From Proteobacteria bacterium 005FR1 (GTDB lineage: Bacteria; Pseudomonadota; Gammaproteobacteria; Pseudomonadales; Cellvibrionaceae): a DNA stretch of 64,000 nt. Position numbers and translations under genes: made by a program. A model generated the notes under the pieces. The model searched no databases, was not told the DNA's origin, and was given only the letters and a program-made list of their open reading frames with translations. Positions 42,888 through 54,096 of the stretch are shown piece after piece (the first letter of the stretch is position 1; every line of letters starts with the position of its first letter). The stretch spans positions 366,977-430,976 of the forward strand of contig WACF01000001.1 in the NCBI GenBank assembly GCA_026192395.1, written 5' to 3'.

Positions 42888-43439
42888 ATGCCGGGACCCC
42901 CTTCGAATCAACGACTACCGCGCTGGGTGGACTCTCGGAAGTTCGCACAGCAGCACGTGGAGCTCACTGGGCAGATTCCCCAGGACAAACTGCCACGGCT
43001 GCAGCAGGCGGTGAGTAGCATTGAGAGCCCCGTCTCCGCGCAGTTGCAATTTGCCCGCGATCCGAGCGGCATTCGCACTGTGTCCGGTCCGTTGGAGGTC
43101 CGGGTCAAGATGGTTTGCCAGCGTTGCATGGGCAATACCGAGGTAGAGTTGGCCGCGAATATGGCAGTCGCCATCGTCGCCAGTGATGAAGAGGCCAAGC
43201 AGCTTCCTCATTCGTTGGAGCCCTGGGTGGTGAGCCGTGACGATTCCGAGGCCGACTTGTACGCGGTCGTGGAAGACGAGTTGCTGCTGGACCTCCCGAT
43301 GGTGGTCTATCACGACTATCAGTGCCTTGAAGAAGATTTGTATTCCGCCGGCGATGCGTCCACAGCCGCGGCGGCGGAAGAGGGTAAGCGCAACCCGTTC
43401 CAGGTTCTGGAGCAACTGAAAGGCGGAAAGAAGAAGTAG
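42888..43439 (+). CDS. yceD: YceD family protein (DUF177)
   Basis: A 183-residue protein of the YceD family, conserved upstream of rpmF and linked to 23S rRNA accumulation. The single CxxC-type cysteine pair lies in VKMVCQRCMGNTEVEL and the C-terminus ends NPFQVLEQLKGGKKK, both family-typical. The N-terminal LPRWVDSRKFAQQHVELTG aligns with E. coli LPLTLDPVRTAQKRLDYQG, which supports ATG 42888. No ribosome site precedes it and a consensus promoter ends ten bases upstream, so the message may be leaderless. Confidence 0.9.
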   Translation: MPGPPSNQRLPRWVDSRKFAQQHVELTGQIPQDKLPRLQQAVSSIESPVSAQLQFARDPSGIRTVSGPLEVRVKMVCQRCMGNTEVELAANMAVAIVASDEEAKQLPHSLEPWVVSRDDSEADLYAVVEDELLLDLPMVVYHDYQCLEEDLYSAGDASTAAAAEEGKRNPFQVLEQLKGGKKK

Positions 43440-43493
43440 CGTCTGCCGCTGCGCGACAACTGTTTTTAACTTGAGAGCTATCCGGAGTTAGCC

Positions 43494-43673
43494 ATGGCTG
43501 TTCAGCAAAATCGAAAAACCCGCTCAAAGCGCGGTATGCGCCGTTCACACGACGCCCTGACGGGCCCGACCTTGTCAGTAGATCCGGTCACTGGTGAAAA
43601 GCATCGCCGCCACCACGTCACTGCCGACGGTTTCTACCGCGGCAAGAAAGTTGTGGAAACTGATGAAGAATAG
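43494..43673 (+). CDS. rpmF: 50S ribosomal protein L32
   Basis: A 59-residue ribosomal protein: [21 protein letters not shown], a short linker and the conserved [18 protein letters not shown]. Too short for routine open-frame listing but unmistakable, and in the expected place between yceD and plsX. The ribosome site CCGGAG lies ten bases before the ATG. Confidence 0.96.
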   Translation: MAVQQNRKTRSKRGMRRSHDALTGPTLSVDPVTGEKHRRHHVTADGFYRGKKVVETDEE

Positions 43674-43675
43674 GT

Positions 43676-44698
43676 TTGTCGGCGGCAATTTCCATCGCAA
43701 TTGACGCCATGGGTGGGGACTTCGGTCCCCAGCCGGTACTTGATGCTGCTCTCCAGACCGCCGCCCACAATTCGAACATCCAGCTTCTGGTCATCGGCAA
43801 TCGAGACCTTCTCGAAGCGCAACTTCAAGATCTCTCCCCACCATCCGCCCTCGCATCCCGGCTGAAACTGCTGCATGCTCCTGACGTCGTGAGCATGGAA
43901 GACCGTCCGTCGTCTGCACTGCGACACAAGCGCGAATCCTCCATGTGGAAAGCACTGGAGCTGGTCAAGACTGGCGAGGCCGACGCCTGTGTCAGCGCCG
44001 GCAACACCGGGGCTCTCATGGTCCTCGGTCGGCACCTGCTGAAAACTTTTCCCGGCGTGGACAGACCAGCCATCTGCAAGCCAGTTCCTTCGTCGCAAGG
44101 GCACTGCTATTTGCTCGATCTCGGCGCAAACATCAATAGCACTGCCGAACAATTGGTTCAGTTTGCGTTTATGGGTTCAGTACTGGCGGCCGTTACCGAC
44201 AATAATCCGGCGCCCAGCGTTGGCTTACTCAATATCGGCGAGGAAAATACCAAAGGCATCGAGCAGGTTCGCGAGGCTTCGCGGTTGTTATCGGCGAGCA
44301 ACAAGATCAACTATGTGGGATTCGTGGAAGGCGACGATATTTACACCGGCGATGTGGATGTAGTGGTTTGCGACGGCTTTGTCGGCAACATAGCGCTCAA
44401 GGTCAGTGAAGGTGCGGCGAAGTTTCTCGCTGCCAATGTTAGAGACGTGTTCACCAGTAGCTTGTATGCGCGCTTTGCCGGCTGGATCGCGGGTCCGGTT
44501 GTGAACCAATGGCGGGCAAAGTTCGACCCTGTGAGGCATAATGGCGCCTGTTTTCTTGGGCTCCAGGGGACCGTGGTAAAAAGTCACGGGGGAGCAGACT
44601 CTCGCGGCTTCTGCTTCGCTTTGCAGATGGCGATTGAGCAGGTGGATAAACAAATCCCGAAAAAAATCAGCGGAAGATTTCAGGAGCTGTTTGCGTGA
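43676..44698 (+). CDS. plsX: phosphate acyltransferase PlsX
   Basis: Transfers acyl groups from acyl-ACP to phosphate, giving acyl-phosphate for phospholipid synthesis. The 340 residues show ISIAIDAMGGDFGPQP at the start, the SAGNTGALMVLG and FVGNIALKVSEG segments and a conserved C-terminal KSHGGADSRGFCFALQMA. The start is taken as TTG 43676, two bases past the rpmF stop, because the conserved N-terminus begins there; the ribosome site is weak, so coupling to rpmF translation is likely. Confidence 0.94.
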   Translation: MSAAISIAIDAMGGDFGPQPVLDAALQTAAHNSNIQLLVIGNRDLLEAQLQDLSPPSALASRLKLLHAPDVVSMEDRPSSALRHKRESSMWKALELVKTGEADACVSAGNTGALMVLGRHLLKTFPGVDRPAICKPVPSSQGHCYLLDLGANINSTAEQLVQFAFMGSVLAAVTDNNPAPSVGLLNIGEENTKGIEQVREASRLLSASNKINYVGFVEGDDIYTGDVDVVVCDGFVGNIALKVSEGAAKFLAANVRDVFTSSLYARFAGWIAGPVVNQWRAKFDPVRHNGACFLGLQGTVVKSHGGADSRGFCFALQMAIEQVDKQIPKKISGRFQELFA

Positions 44699-44727
44699 AT
44701 TTCTCCATTTCTTAAGGCTGTTTTGTT

Positions 44728-45165
44728 GTGGGCATTGAAGATAAAAGTATTCCCGAAGGCTTCGAACCGCTCTATCGTGAAAGCGCTTTTACGCAATTGA
44801 TTGGGCCGATCTATCAGAAGGTCACGCCCACTTGCCTGCGTCTCGGTTTGCGCCCTGCGGAGAAGCATTGCAACATGCGCGGCGATATCCATGGCGGAGT
44901 AATCAGCACGCTGGCCGACATCGCGCTGGGCTACAATATCGCCTTTAGTCAGGACCCTCCCATTTCGGCGGTGACGGCCAGTCTCACGGTGGACTACGTG
45001 GGCCGGATCAGTCAGGGAGACTGGCTGGAAGTGGATGTGGACATCCAGAAGCTGGGCAAGCGCCTTGCGTTTGCGAATTGCTTTTTTTACGTCGGTGAAC
45101 AGCGGGTCGCCCGAGCCAACGCCGTCTTCAGCATTTTGAACAAGAGCTTGAAGCAGTCCTTTTAA
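44728..45165 (+). CDS. PaaI-type hotdog thioesterase
   Basis: A 145-residue acyl-CoA or acyl-ACP thioesterase-like protein. The hotdog core has the signature NMRGDIHGGVISTLADIALG, with the HGG and catalytic Asp/Glu region of PaaI proteins, then VTASLTVDYVGRISQGDWLEVDVDI. It starts at GTG 44728. It occupies the place between plsX and fabG where fabD (Pseudomonas) or fabH-fabD (E. coli) normally lie, which suggests a role in fatty-acid or acyl-thioester turnover. Substrate unknown. Confidence 0.85.
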   Translation: MGIEDKSIPEGFEPLYRESAFTQLIGPIYQKVTPTCLRLGLRPAEKHCNMRGDIHGGVISTLADIALGYNIAFSQDPPISAVTASLTVDYVGRISQGDWLEVDVDIQKLGKRLAFANCFFYVGEQRVARANAVFSILNKSLKQSF

Positions 45166-45308
45166 ATGGAAAAGGCTTCAGCAAAAAATCGTATTCATTC
45201 GTAACCTGATCTGTACAACAATCCCCGGCGTTTTTGGAAGTGAATCAACTGACACCGGAACGACCGAAACGGGATACCGGACAACCAGAACAATAGTAGA
45301 GATAGCCT

Positions 45309-46052
45309 ATGAGCATGCAGGACAAAGTGGCCATTGTGACTGGCGCCAGCCGTGGTATTGGAGCGGCGATCGCGGAAAAGCTCGGTGCCGCTGGCGCTGT
45401 CGTGATTGGAACTGCGACTACGGAAAAGGGGGCGGCCAACATCAGTGATCGTTTCGCGCAACAGGGTATCAAGGGGACCGGGATGGTGCTCAACGTCATG
45501 GAGCCGGAATCGGTCGGTGAGCTCTTGAAAGCTGTTCAGGATCAGTTCGGAACGCCGCAGATCCTGGTAAACAATGCCGGCATCACCCGGGACAATCTGC
45601 TCATGCGCATGAGCGAAGAAGAGTGGAGCGATGTCATCAATACCAATCTCAACGCCGTTTTCCGTCTCAGCAAGGCCTGCCTGCGCGGGATGATGAAGGC
45701 GCGCTGGGGACGAATCATCAACATCAGCTCGGTGGTGGGGTCGATGGGTAATGCGGGGCAATCCAACTATGCCGCCACCAAAGCCGCGGTGGGAGGCTTT
45801 GCCCGCGCGCTGGCGCGAGAAGTGGGCTCTCGCGGTATTACAGTGAATACGGTTGCGCCGGGATTCATCGACACGGATATGACCCGTGATTTGCCGGAGG
45901 CAAACAAAGAGCAAATGCTCGCGCAGATTCCGCTGGGAAGGCTGGGTCAGCCCGCCGAAATCGCCGCTGTGGTGGAGTTCCTGGCCAGCGAGTCTGGCAG
46001 CTATATTACGGGCGAAACAATCCACGTAAATGGTGGTATGTATATGGCCTAA
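45309..46052 (+). CDS. fabG: 3-oxoacyl-ACP reductase FabG
   Basis: NADPH-dependent reductase of type II fatty-acid synthesis, 247 residues. Short-chain dehydrogenase motifs are complete: TGASRGIG at 11-18, NNAG at 88-91, and the catalytic Ser141, Tyr154 and Lys158 (YAATK). It is followed by its own terminator, so acpP is transcribed separately. Confidence 0.95.
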   Translation: MSMQDKVAIVTGASRGIGAAIAEKLGAAGAVVIGTATTEKGAANISDRFAQQGIKGTGMVLNVMEPESVGELLKAVQDQFGTPQILVNNAGITRDNLLMRMSEEEWSDVINTNLNAVFRLSKACLRGMMKARWGRIINISSVVGSMGNAGQSNYAATKAAVGGFARALAREVGSRGITVNTVAPGFIDTDMTRDLPEANKEQMLAQIPLGRLGQPAEIAAVVEFLASESGSYITGETIHVNGGMYMA

Positions 46053-46068
46053 GTTACTGTTTTTAATG

Positions 46069-46096
46069 GGAAAAGCAGTGCTTTTCCAAGTTTTTT
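46069..46096 (+). terminator. terminator between fabG and acpP
   Basis: Eight-bp perfect stem (46069-46076/46080-46087), three-base loop, then six T (46091-46096), 17 bp past the fabG stop. Confidence 0.8.
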
Positions 46097-46107
46097 GCGG
46101 AGATGCG

Positions 46108-46136
46108 TTACAACCGGGGAAAAATAGATGTAAAAT
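46108..46136 (+). promoter_or_regulatory. sigma-70 promoter of acpP
   Basis: TTACAA (46108-46113), 17-bp spacer, TAAAAT (46131-46136), directly after the fabG terminator. It would give an acpP leader of about 165 nt. Confidence 0.7.
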
Positions 46137-46308
46137 GCGCGCTCAAATTGGGCCGCCCCTGGAAATTCCTCCTCCGTTATCGGGTTTCATCTAAGGGCAT
46201 AGCGAACCGTTGCGGGGATCCTCGTAAAGGATTCGAACGCGGCGTTTTGTTTTTAGCTTTGCGTATGGCGGTTTCGCCGATTCTATCGACTAGGAGTTCA
46301 AAAATCTT

Positions 46309-46545
46309 ATGAGCAGCATTGATGAACGAGTAAAAAAAATCGTTGCTGAGCAACTGGGTGTAAAAGAAGAAGACGTCAAGAACGAAGCGTCCTTCGTCGA
46401 GGATCTGGGTGCGGACTCACTGGATACAGTTGAATTGGTAATGGCTCTCGAAGAGGAATTTGAAACTGAAATTCCCGACGAAGAAGCAGAAAAAATCACC
46501 ACCGTTCAGCTGGCCATCGACTACATCAACGAGCACCTGGCCTAG
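46309..46545 (+). CDS. acpP: acyl carrier protein
   Basis: A 78-residue acidic carrier protein of fatty-acid synthesis. The phosphopantetheine attachment Ser37 lies in [19 protein letters not shown]. High similarity to E. coli AcpP along the whole length. It has its own promoter and terminator, fitting the high expression expected for ACP. Confidence 0.97.
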   Translation: MSSIDERVKKIVAEQLGVKEEDVKNEASFVEDLGADSLDTVELVMALEEEFETEIPDEEAEKITTVQLAIDYINEHLA

Positions 46546-46570
46546 TTTTACGCTGGTTCAAGTTTTCCGT

Positions 46571-46610
46571 AAAAGCCGTATCTATTTGTACAATAGTGCG
46601 GCTTTTCCTT
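46571..46610 (+). terminator. terminator after acpP
   Basis: Eight-bp outer stem (46571-46578/46599-46606) enclosing a smaller CTATT/AATAG hairpin, with a T-rich tail. Confidence 0.7.
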
Positions 46611-46737
46611 TGTTTGAAGGTCAGATTTGACGGTCGAAGTAGCGCCCCGCCGTATCCCGATGGCTGTCAGATTCACAGGCGGTCATTGAGACGGCTCGCT
46701 CGCCCGTCGCAGTGCATGTGAACCTCGGGAGGTTGAA

Positions 46738-47976
46738 TTGTCACGCAAAAGAGTTGTGGTTACCGGCTTGGGCATGGTAACTCCCCTTGGAAATACAGTG
46801 GCATCAACCTGGGAAGGTATCGTTAATGGCCGCAGCGGTGCTCGCCCGATCGAGACCTTCGACGCATCGGAGTTCACCACTCGCTTCAGCGCCCCGATTG
46901 TCGATCTCGATGTCGACCAGTACATTCCCTCAAAAGATGCCAAGCGCATGGACCCGTTTATCCAATACGGGCTGGTTGCGGGTATTCAGGCGATGGAAGA
47001 CGCCGGGCTCGAAGTAACGCCAGAAAATGCCGGACGCATTGGTGCTGCGATCGGAGCTGGAATCGGCGGCATTGGTTCCATTGAGACTGTCAGCCACGTT
47101 TTGGATGACAAGGGGCCGCGCAAGCTTTCTCCTTTCTTTGTGCCCGGAGCGATCATTAACATGATCTCCGGAAATCTCTCTATCAAATACGGTTTTACCG
47201 GCCCGAATCTGGCCCTTGTCACGGCTTGCACCACTGGCACTCACAATATTGGCCTTGCCGCACGCATGATCATGCATGGCGAAGTGGATGCAATGATTGC
47301 CGGCGGTGCAGAGATGGCGTGTACGCCGGTGGGGCTCGGAGGCTTTGCCGCAGCCCGCGCATTATCGACGCGCAACGATGACCCGCAGGCTGCCAGCCGG
47401 CCCTGGGACAAGGACCGGGACGGTTTTGTGCTTGGCGACGGTGCCGGCGTTCTGGTGCTGGAAGAATACGAATTCGCCAAGGCCCGCGGTGCCAGAATTT
47501 ATGCGGAACTGGTTGGCTTTGGCATGAGTGGCGACGCCTACCACATCACGTCACCGCCCGAAGATGGCCGGGGAGCAGCGTTGTCCATGCGCAATGCACT
47601 TCAGGACGCGAAGCTGTCGCCGGATGAGGTGGATTACATCAATGCTCATGGTACGTCGACCCCGCTTGGCGATGTGGCTGAATGCATGGCGGTGAAAACC
47701 GTTTTCGGTGCGGCGGCAGACAAGTTGGCGATCAGCTCTACCAAGTCCATGATCGGTCATTTGCTTGGCGCGGCCGGATCGGTGGAGGCCATCTTCAGCA
47801 TTCTGGCAATCCGCGACCAGGTCGCTCCGCCCACCATCAACCTGGAAGAGCCGGGCGAGGGTTGCGATCTCAACTTTGTTCCGAAGACTGCCCAGCAGCG
47901 GCCGATCAATGTCTCTCTATCGAATTCTTTCGGGTTTGGTGGCACCAACGGCTCGCTCATTTTCAAGCGCGTCTAG
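46738..47976 (+). CDS. fabF: 3-oxoacyl-ACP synthase II (FabF)
   Basis: Condensing enzyme of fatty-acid elongation, 412 residues, with the catalytic Cys164 ([10 protein letters not shown]), His304 ([11 protein letters not shown]) and His341 ([11 protein letters not shown]). It starts at TTG 46738 behind GGGAGG; the sequence after it ([17 protein letters not shown]) is the family N-terminus. pabC follows 33 bp later. Confidence 0.96.
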   Translation: MSRKRVVVTGLGMVTPLGNTVASTWEGIVNGRSGARPIETFDASEFTTRFSAPIVDLDVDQYIPSKDAKRMDPFIQYGLVAGIQAMEDAGLEVTPENAGRIGAAIGAGIGGIGSIETVSHVLDDKGPRKLSPFFVPGAIINMISGNLSIKYGFTGPNLALVTACTTGTHNIGLAARMIMHGEVDAMIAGGAEMACTPVGLGGFAAARALSTRNDDPQAASRPWDKDRDGFVLGDGAGVLVLEEYEFAKARGARIYAELVGFGMSGDAYHITSPPEDGRGAALSMRNALQDAKLSPDEVDYINAHGTSTPLGDVAECMAVKTVFGAAADKLAISSTKSMIGHLLGAAGSVEAIFSILAIRDQVAPPTINLEEPGEGCDLNFVPKTAQQRPINVSLSNSFGFGGTNGSLIFKRV

Positions 47977-48009
47977 CGGGCGTGCAGTGGCGGGGAGTTA
48001 ATCGCCGCC

Positions 48010-48882
48010 ATGGCCGAATTCCAGTCATTTGGCAGCATCAACGGCGTGTTTGGTGGCTGCCTTTCCGACCGCGATCGCGGCTTTGCCTACGGTGATGGTT
48101 TGTTCGAAACCATGCGCTTGGAGCAGGGCCGTTTACCCCTCTTTCAGTTTCATCATCAGCGACTTGTCGCTGACTCTCAGCGCTTACAGTTATCGTTTGA
48201 CTCCATCCGGCTGGCTGAATACCTAGATGACATTCTGGCGGAGGTTGCGCGCCAGGGAATATTGCGGGCAGTGGTGAAGGTCGTCGTTACCCGCGGAGAG
48301 GGCGGGCGCGGCTACCAGCCGGCGGAAAAGTCTGCCAACAATATCGTCATTCGTGTGCATCCTTTTCCCGAGTACCCGTCGCACTACTGGAGCGAGGGTG
48401 TAAGCGCATTCATTTGTGAGCATCGGCTCGGGCACAATCCCCGGCTCGCGGGGATCAAACACCTCAACAAGCTCGACCATGTGCTGGCGACACTGGAGTG
48501 GCGCGACACAGAGAACGCCGAAGGCATATTACTGGACTGTGATGGCAACGTGGTCGAAGCGTGCAGTCGCAATATTTTCGCGGTCAAAAGCAGCACTCTG
48601 TTAACCCCCTCACTCCATAGCGCAGGCGTTGCCGGTATTTTGCGAAAGCGTATCCTCGAGGATTATGCGGGCAAGCTGGGACTTGCCGTCGAAGAAGTCG
48701 CCTTTGATATGGATGAGCTGTTCGATGCCGACGAAATCTTTCTCACCAATAGTGTCTCCGGGGTATGGCCTGTGAAGCAGCTCCACGACAAGACCGGCGT
48801 TCTGGGAAGCAAGGCGCTGTGCCGGGTGGCCGGGCAGATGCAGGCAATGTTCGATGACGATTTAAGGGCGAGCAGGAAATAA
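48010..48882 (+). CDS. pabC: aminodeoxychorismate lyase
   Basis: PLP enzyme of fold type IV that makes 4-aminobenzoate for folate. The 290 residues show the family pattern RGFAYGDGLFETMRLEQGRLPLFQFHHQRL, the PLP-lysine region GIKHLNKLDHVLA and EIFLTNSVSGVWPV. Its place between fabF and mltG is the same as in E. coli and Pseudomonas. mltG begins three bases after its stop. Confidence 0.92.
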   Translation: MAEFQSFGSINGVFGGCLSDRDRGFAYGDGLFETMRLEQGRLPLFQFHHQRLVADSQRLQLSFDSIRLAEYLDDILAEVARQGILRAVVKVVVTRGEGGRGYQPAEKSANNIVIRVHPFPEYPSHYWSEGVSAFICEHRLGHNPRLAGIKHLNKLDHVLATLEWRDTENAEGILLDCDGNVVEACSRNIFAVKSSTLLTPSLHSAGVAGILRKRILEDYAGKLGLAVEEVAFDMDELFDADEIFLTNSVSGVWPVKQLHDKTGVLGSKALCRVAGQMQAMFDDDLRASRK

Positions 48883-48885
48883 GAG

Positions 48886-49953
48886 ATGCGTAAATTCTTC
48901 GCCTTCACACTTGTTGCGCTCGTTCTGGCATTTGCGATGGTTTACGCCGGTTTTCGATGGTTGCATTCACCGCTTGCCATCGACGGAGATGAGTTTATTT
49001 ACACCCTTCCCAAAGGTGGTTCGCTCTCGATGGCGGCGCGGGATCTGGAACGCGAAGGCGTTCTCGACCATGGGCGTCTGCTCACCTTGTATGGCCGGTT
49101 GAGCCGCCAGGATGCAGTCAGGGCCGGCGAGTACCGCCTGCAAGCAGGAGATACGCCACTAAGTCTGTTGAGCAAACTACTGCGCGGCGATGTGGTTACT
49201 TATCAGGCGACCCTGGTGGAAGGGTGGACTTTTCGCGAGGCCCTGAGTTACCTCCATGCGCAGCCCAAGCTCGCCATGGATCTCGACGACGATGAGGCCC
49301 TTCAGCTCTTCCTGTCCGAGCTCAATCTGCCCGGCGGTCATCCCGAGGGCTGGTTTTTTCCTGACACGTACCAGTATGTAGCCGGCAACAGTGATCGCGA
49401 GATTCTCTTGCAGGCTCATCGACGTATGGAGGACGTTCTGGCCACCGAATGGGCCAATCGGGTGGGCGAATTGCCCTACAGCTCGAGCTACGAGGCGCTG
49501 ATCATGGCGTCGATCGTGGAGCGCGAGACAGGCGTGCCCCAGGAGCGGGGACAGATAGCCGGGGTGTTCGTGCGCCGGCTGGAGCAGAACATGCGTCTGC
49601 AAACCGACCCCACCGTGATTTACGGGCTGGCCGATAACTATGACGGCAATTTGCGACGTAGCCACCTCGCCGAGAAAACGCCCTACAACACGTATGTCAT
49701 CAAGGGTCTGCCGCCGACGCCGATCGCTCTGCCAGGACAGGAGGCCATTCACGCGGCCCTGCACCCGGAAGAAGGGGAGGCGCTCTATTTTGTCGCCAAG
49801 GGGGACGGCAGCCATCATTTCTCAGCCTCACTGGAAGAGCACAACCGAGCGGTGCAAAATTACCAGATCAAGCGCCGCGCTCAGGATTATCGGTCGAATC
49901 CGACAAGCACGTCGGATGCTGAGACGACGAGTGTCGAAGCTACGACTGAGTAA
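48886..49953 (+). CDS. mltG: endolytic murein transglycosylase MltG
   Basis: Inner-membrane enzyme that cuts nascent peptidoglycan and terminates glycan strands. The 355 residues have one N-terminal membrane helix (about 5-24), a LysM-like region and the YceG catalytic domain with Glu212 in MASIVERETG (E. coli Glu218), then VFVRRLEQNMRLQTDPTVIYG. The C-terminal tail is Thr/Ser-rich. Confidence 0.94.
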   Translation: MRKFFAFTLVALVLAFAMVYAGFRWLHSPLAIDGDEFIYTLPKGGSLSMAARDLEREGVLDHGRLLTLYGRLSRQDAVRAGEYRLQAGDTPLSLLSKLLRGDVVTYQATLVEGWTFREALSYLHAQPKLAMDLDDDEALQLFLSELNLPGGHPEGWFFPDTYQYVAGNSDREILLQAHRRMEDVLATEWANRVGELPYSSSYEALIMASIVERETGVPQERGQIAGVFVRRLEQNMRLQTDPTVIYGLADNYDGNLRRSHLAEKTPYNTYVIKGLPPTPIALPGQEAIHAALHPEEGEALYFVAKGDGSHHFSASLEEHNRAVQNYQIKRRAQDYRSNPTSTSDAETTSVEATTE

Positions 49954-49971
49954 AGGCACGGCAGGGGGTAA

Positions 49972-51677
<1,706 letters not shown>

Positions 51678-51814
51678 CTCTGCGGATGACGTGAGAGTCC
51701 GTGAAAACGGGCAGCGCGTCGGACCGGGATCGGTGTAAACTGTAGAGCTAGCGATCCTCCAGTTCGGATTGCAGGTCAGATCACAGCAGATGTCTTGAAG
51801 GAATTGATGATTCT

Positions 51815-52168
51815 ATGAAAGGTCTCGGCGGCGGCGCCCGAAACGGCATTCTTTCTCTGACTATAAAGGACAAGGCGGTTCTCTATGCTGCATATATGCC
51901 TTTTCTGAAGAACGGCGGTCTGTTCATTCCCACCAACAAAGTCTACAAGCTCGGCGACGAGGTTTTCATGCTGCTCAACCTGATGGATGAGCCTGAAAAG
52001 ATCCCCGTCGCGGGAAGGGTCGTCTGGATTACTCCCAAGGGGGCTCAGGGCAACCGGGCCGCTGGCATCGGCGTTCAGTTCAGCGATCAGGACAACACAG
52101 CAGCGACCAAGATCGAAACCTATCTCGCCGGGTCATTGGATTCAGAGCGTCCGACCCATACAATGTAG
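51815..52168 (+). CDS. pilZ: PilZ domain protein (type IV pilus PilZ-like)
   Basis: A 117-residue single PilZ domain located between holB and tatD exactly as pilZ in Pseudomonas. PilZ of that type is needed for type IV pilus function and does not bind c-di-GMP; the sequence here lacks the RxxxR motif in an obvious form, consistent with that. Recognisable parts are FLKNGGLFIPTNKVYKLGDEVFMLLNL and GRVVWITPKGAQGNRAAGIGVQF. Confidence 0.9.
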   Translation: MKGLGGGARNGILSLTIKDKAVLYAAYMPFLKNGGLFIPTNKVYKLGDEVFMLLNLMDEPEKIPVAGRVVWITPKGAQGNRAAGIGVQFSDQDNTAATKIETYLAGSLDSERPTHTM

Positions 52169-52198
52169 CGATCTAATCGCTGCAAAGTCGTTGTATCC

Positions 52199-52987
52199 AT
52201 GCTGATTGACTCCCACTGTCACCTCGATCGTTTACGTCTCGATAAATACGAGGGCGAGCTCGACAGAGCCGTCCAGGCGGCCCGGGAGCGTGGCGTGGAA
52301 GCCATGCTTTGCGTCGGCATCAGCCTCGAAAATCGCCAGACCGTGCTGGAAATCGCCGAGTCCCATCCGCGCGTCATCGCCTCCGTGGGTGTTCATCCAC
52401 TGGACATCGAGTCGGGCCTGGCGTCGAAGGAGCAGCTTGTCGAATGGGCTCAGCACCCCAAGATCGTCGCCTTGGGTGAGACCGGTCTGGACTACTACTA
52501 CTCCGATGAGACCCGCGAAACTCAGCAGGAAAGCTTCCGTATCCATCTCGAAGCAGCGGCAGAAGCCGGCCTGCCGGTCATCGTGCATACCCGTTCGGCC
52601 AAAGAAGACACGCTGCGATTAATCTCCGAACACGGCAGTGAGCAACACGCCGGTGTGCTGCACTGTTTCACCGAGGACTGGGACATGGCGAGCCGCGCCG
52701 TGGACCTCAACTACATGATTTCCATATCCGGCATAGTGACCTTCCGAAACGCGGAAGCGTTGCGCGATGTCGTGCGGAAGCTGCCCCTGGACCGCTTGAT
52801 GGTGGAAACCGATTCGCCCTACCTGGCGCCGGTTCCCTATCGAGGCAAGCCAAACGAGCCCGCCTTCGTGCGAGAGGTGGCCGAATATGTCGCCGAGCTG
52901 AAAAACATCAGCTATGAAGAACTGATCGACGCGACGGCGGAGAATTTTTTCCGGCTTTTCCCTAAAGCGCGGACCCAGATCACCTGA
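52199..52987 (+). CDS. tatD: TatD family metal-dependent nuclease
   Basis: TIM-barrel metal-dependent DNase/hydrolase, 262 residues. Metal ligands are H6 and H8 (DSHCHLD), the Glu in GETGLDYYYS, His in VIVHTRSA and CFTE, and Asp in METDSPYLAP. It closes the conserved holB-pilZ-tatD string. The stop codon overlaps the convergent glycosyltransferase gene by eight bases. Confidence 0.93.
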   Translation: MLIDSHCHLDRLRLDKYEGELDRAVQAARERGVEAMLCVGISLENRQTVLEIAESHPRVIASVGVHPLDIESGLASKEQLVEWAQHPKIVALGETGLDYYYSDETRETQQESFRIHLEAAAEAGLPVIVHTRSAKEDTLRLISEHGSEQHAGVLHCFTEDWDMASRAVDLNYMISISGIVTFRNAEALRDVVRKLPLDRLMVETDSPYLAPVPYRGKPNEPAFVREVAEYVAELKNISYEELIDATAENFFRLFPKARTQIT

Positions 52988-54083
52988 CCGTCATTGATCC
53001 TCGGCGCTGGACAGTTGCCATGGGGCTTCCGCGATAGGAGTGGAAGCCCGGCAAACCGTGGCTTTCCGTTTGCTCCCACAGTGTTCGGATCAGATCTTCC
53101 TTTTCTGTCAGGTCCCCGCGGGTAATCCATTCAGCGATGTGCTTCGCCACGTTCGGGTAGGAAATTCTTTTCGCCCGGAAGTTGTCGAGCCAGTCGCGAA
53201 CCACCGCCGCGCCCAGATGCTCGGTCGCGCATCCCAGATCCAGATTCTGCAAAGCCAGTGCATTGGAGATTTGTTCCATTTGCCCGTGCAGTGGTTTGGC
53301 CAGAATTTTCTTTCCCAAACTGATCGATTCGCTGGCAAGCTCGAATCCCGCGTTACTGATCACCCCGCCGCATCGCACCAGGTCTTTTTGGAATTCTTCG
53401 CGCGATACAGGATTGTAGGTGATGTTTGCACTTGTGCTTCGTTGCGGAAAGTTGCCGTAATAGAGGAAGTGGTAGTCGGGGAATTCCTTGAGCAGTTTTG
53501 CCACTGTTTCGGGCGCTTCGAAGGGAAGATATACAATGATCTTCTGATCATCTGTTTCCAGGTTTTCTTCCAAGGTATCCACAATCGGCGGGACGATGGG
53601 CTGCTGATAGTGATACCAATGCATTCCGATGCTGTAATCGGTGGGAGCGAACAGTTTCATGATGGTGCGGGTGAGGGGATTGTCCCCGTGCTTTGGAATG
53701 GGATAGTCAAAAGCGTATTGATGGCCGAGCCCGAGGCAGGGCACTTTGTTTCGGCGGGCAGCCCAGGCGGAGACTGGCTCGAAATCCGAAAGCACCAGGT
53801 CGTAGTCACGCACGGGCAATGAGGCCATATCCTTCAGCAGCTGTGCAGGTTTGGCATTCATCAGTGTGCCTACCGGCTTAACTTTTCCTTTGATAACCGA
53901 AAAAGTCAGACCTTCGAGGCAGCGCCAATCGCCGAAAGGTTCCATCGCGTAATACTTGTCCGCGGCCCGGCCGGAAAACACATAGTCCACATGCAAACCG
54001 GCCTCGCGCAGATGCCGGCTCATGCTGCGCGCGCGGGTGAGATGTCCGTTTCCCGTCCCCTGAACACCGTACAGAATCTTCAA
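52980..54083 (-). CDS. glycosyltransferase-like protein (GT28/MJ1255 type)
   Basis: A protein of about 367 residues whose start is taken as TTG 54083, because the family N-terminus KILYGVQGTGNGHLTRARSM begins there; a longer frame to 54146 would overlap the preceding gene. Two Rossmann-like halves are visible, the second with IVYLPFEAPETVAKLLKEFPDYHFLYYG and a GG-containing FVRCGGVISNAGFELASE nucleotide-sugar region. Related proteins transfer sugars to lipids in the membrane. It is encoded 13 bp after a PAP2 phosphatase gene, suggesting a joint role in glycolipid or polyprenol metabolism. Confidence 0.75.
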   Translation of the reverse strand: MKILYGVQGTGNGHLTRARSMSRHLREAGLHVDYVFSGRAADKYYAMEPFGDWRCLEGLTFSVIKGKVKPVGTLMNAKPAQLLKDMASLPVRDYDLVLSDFEPVSAWAARRNKVPCLGLGHQYAFDYPIPKHGDNPLTRTIMKLFAPTDYSIGMHWYHYQQPIVPPIVDTLEENLETDDQKIIVYLPFEAPETVAKLLKEFPDYHFLYYGNFPQRSTSANITYNPVSREEFQKDLVRCGGVISNAGFELASESISLGKKILAKPLHGQMEQISNALALQNLDLGCATEHLGAAVVRDWLDNFRAKRISYPNVAKHIAEWITRGDLTEKEDLIRTLWEQTESHGLPGFHSYRGSPMATVQRRGSMTVR

Positions 54084-54096
54084 AACGCAGCTCGCT

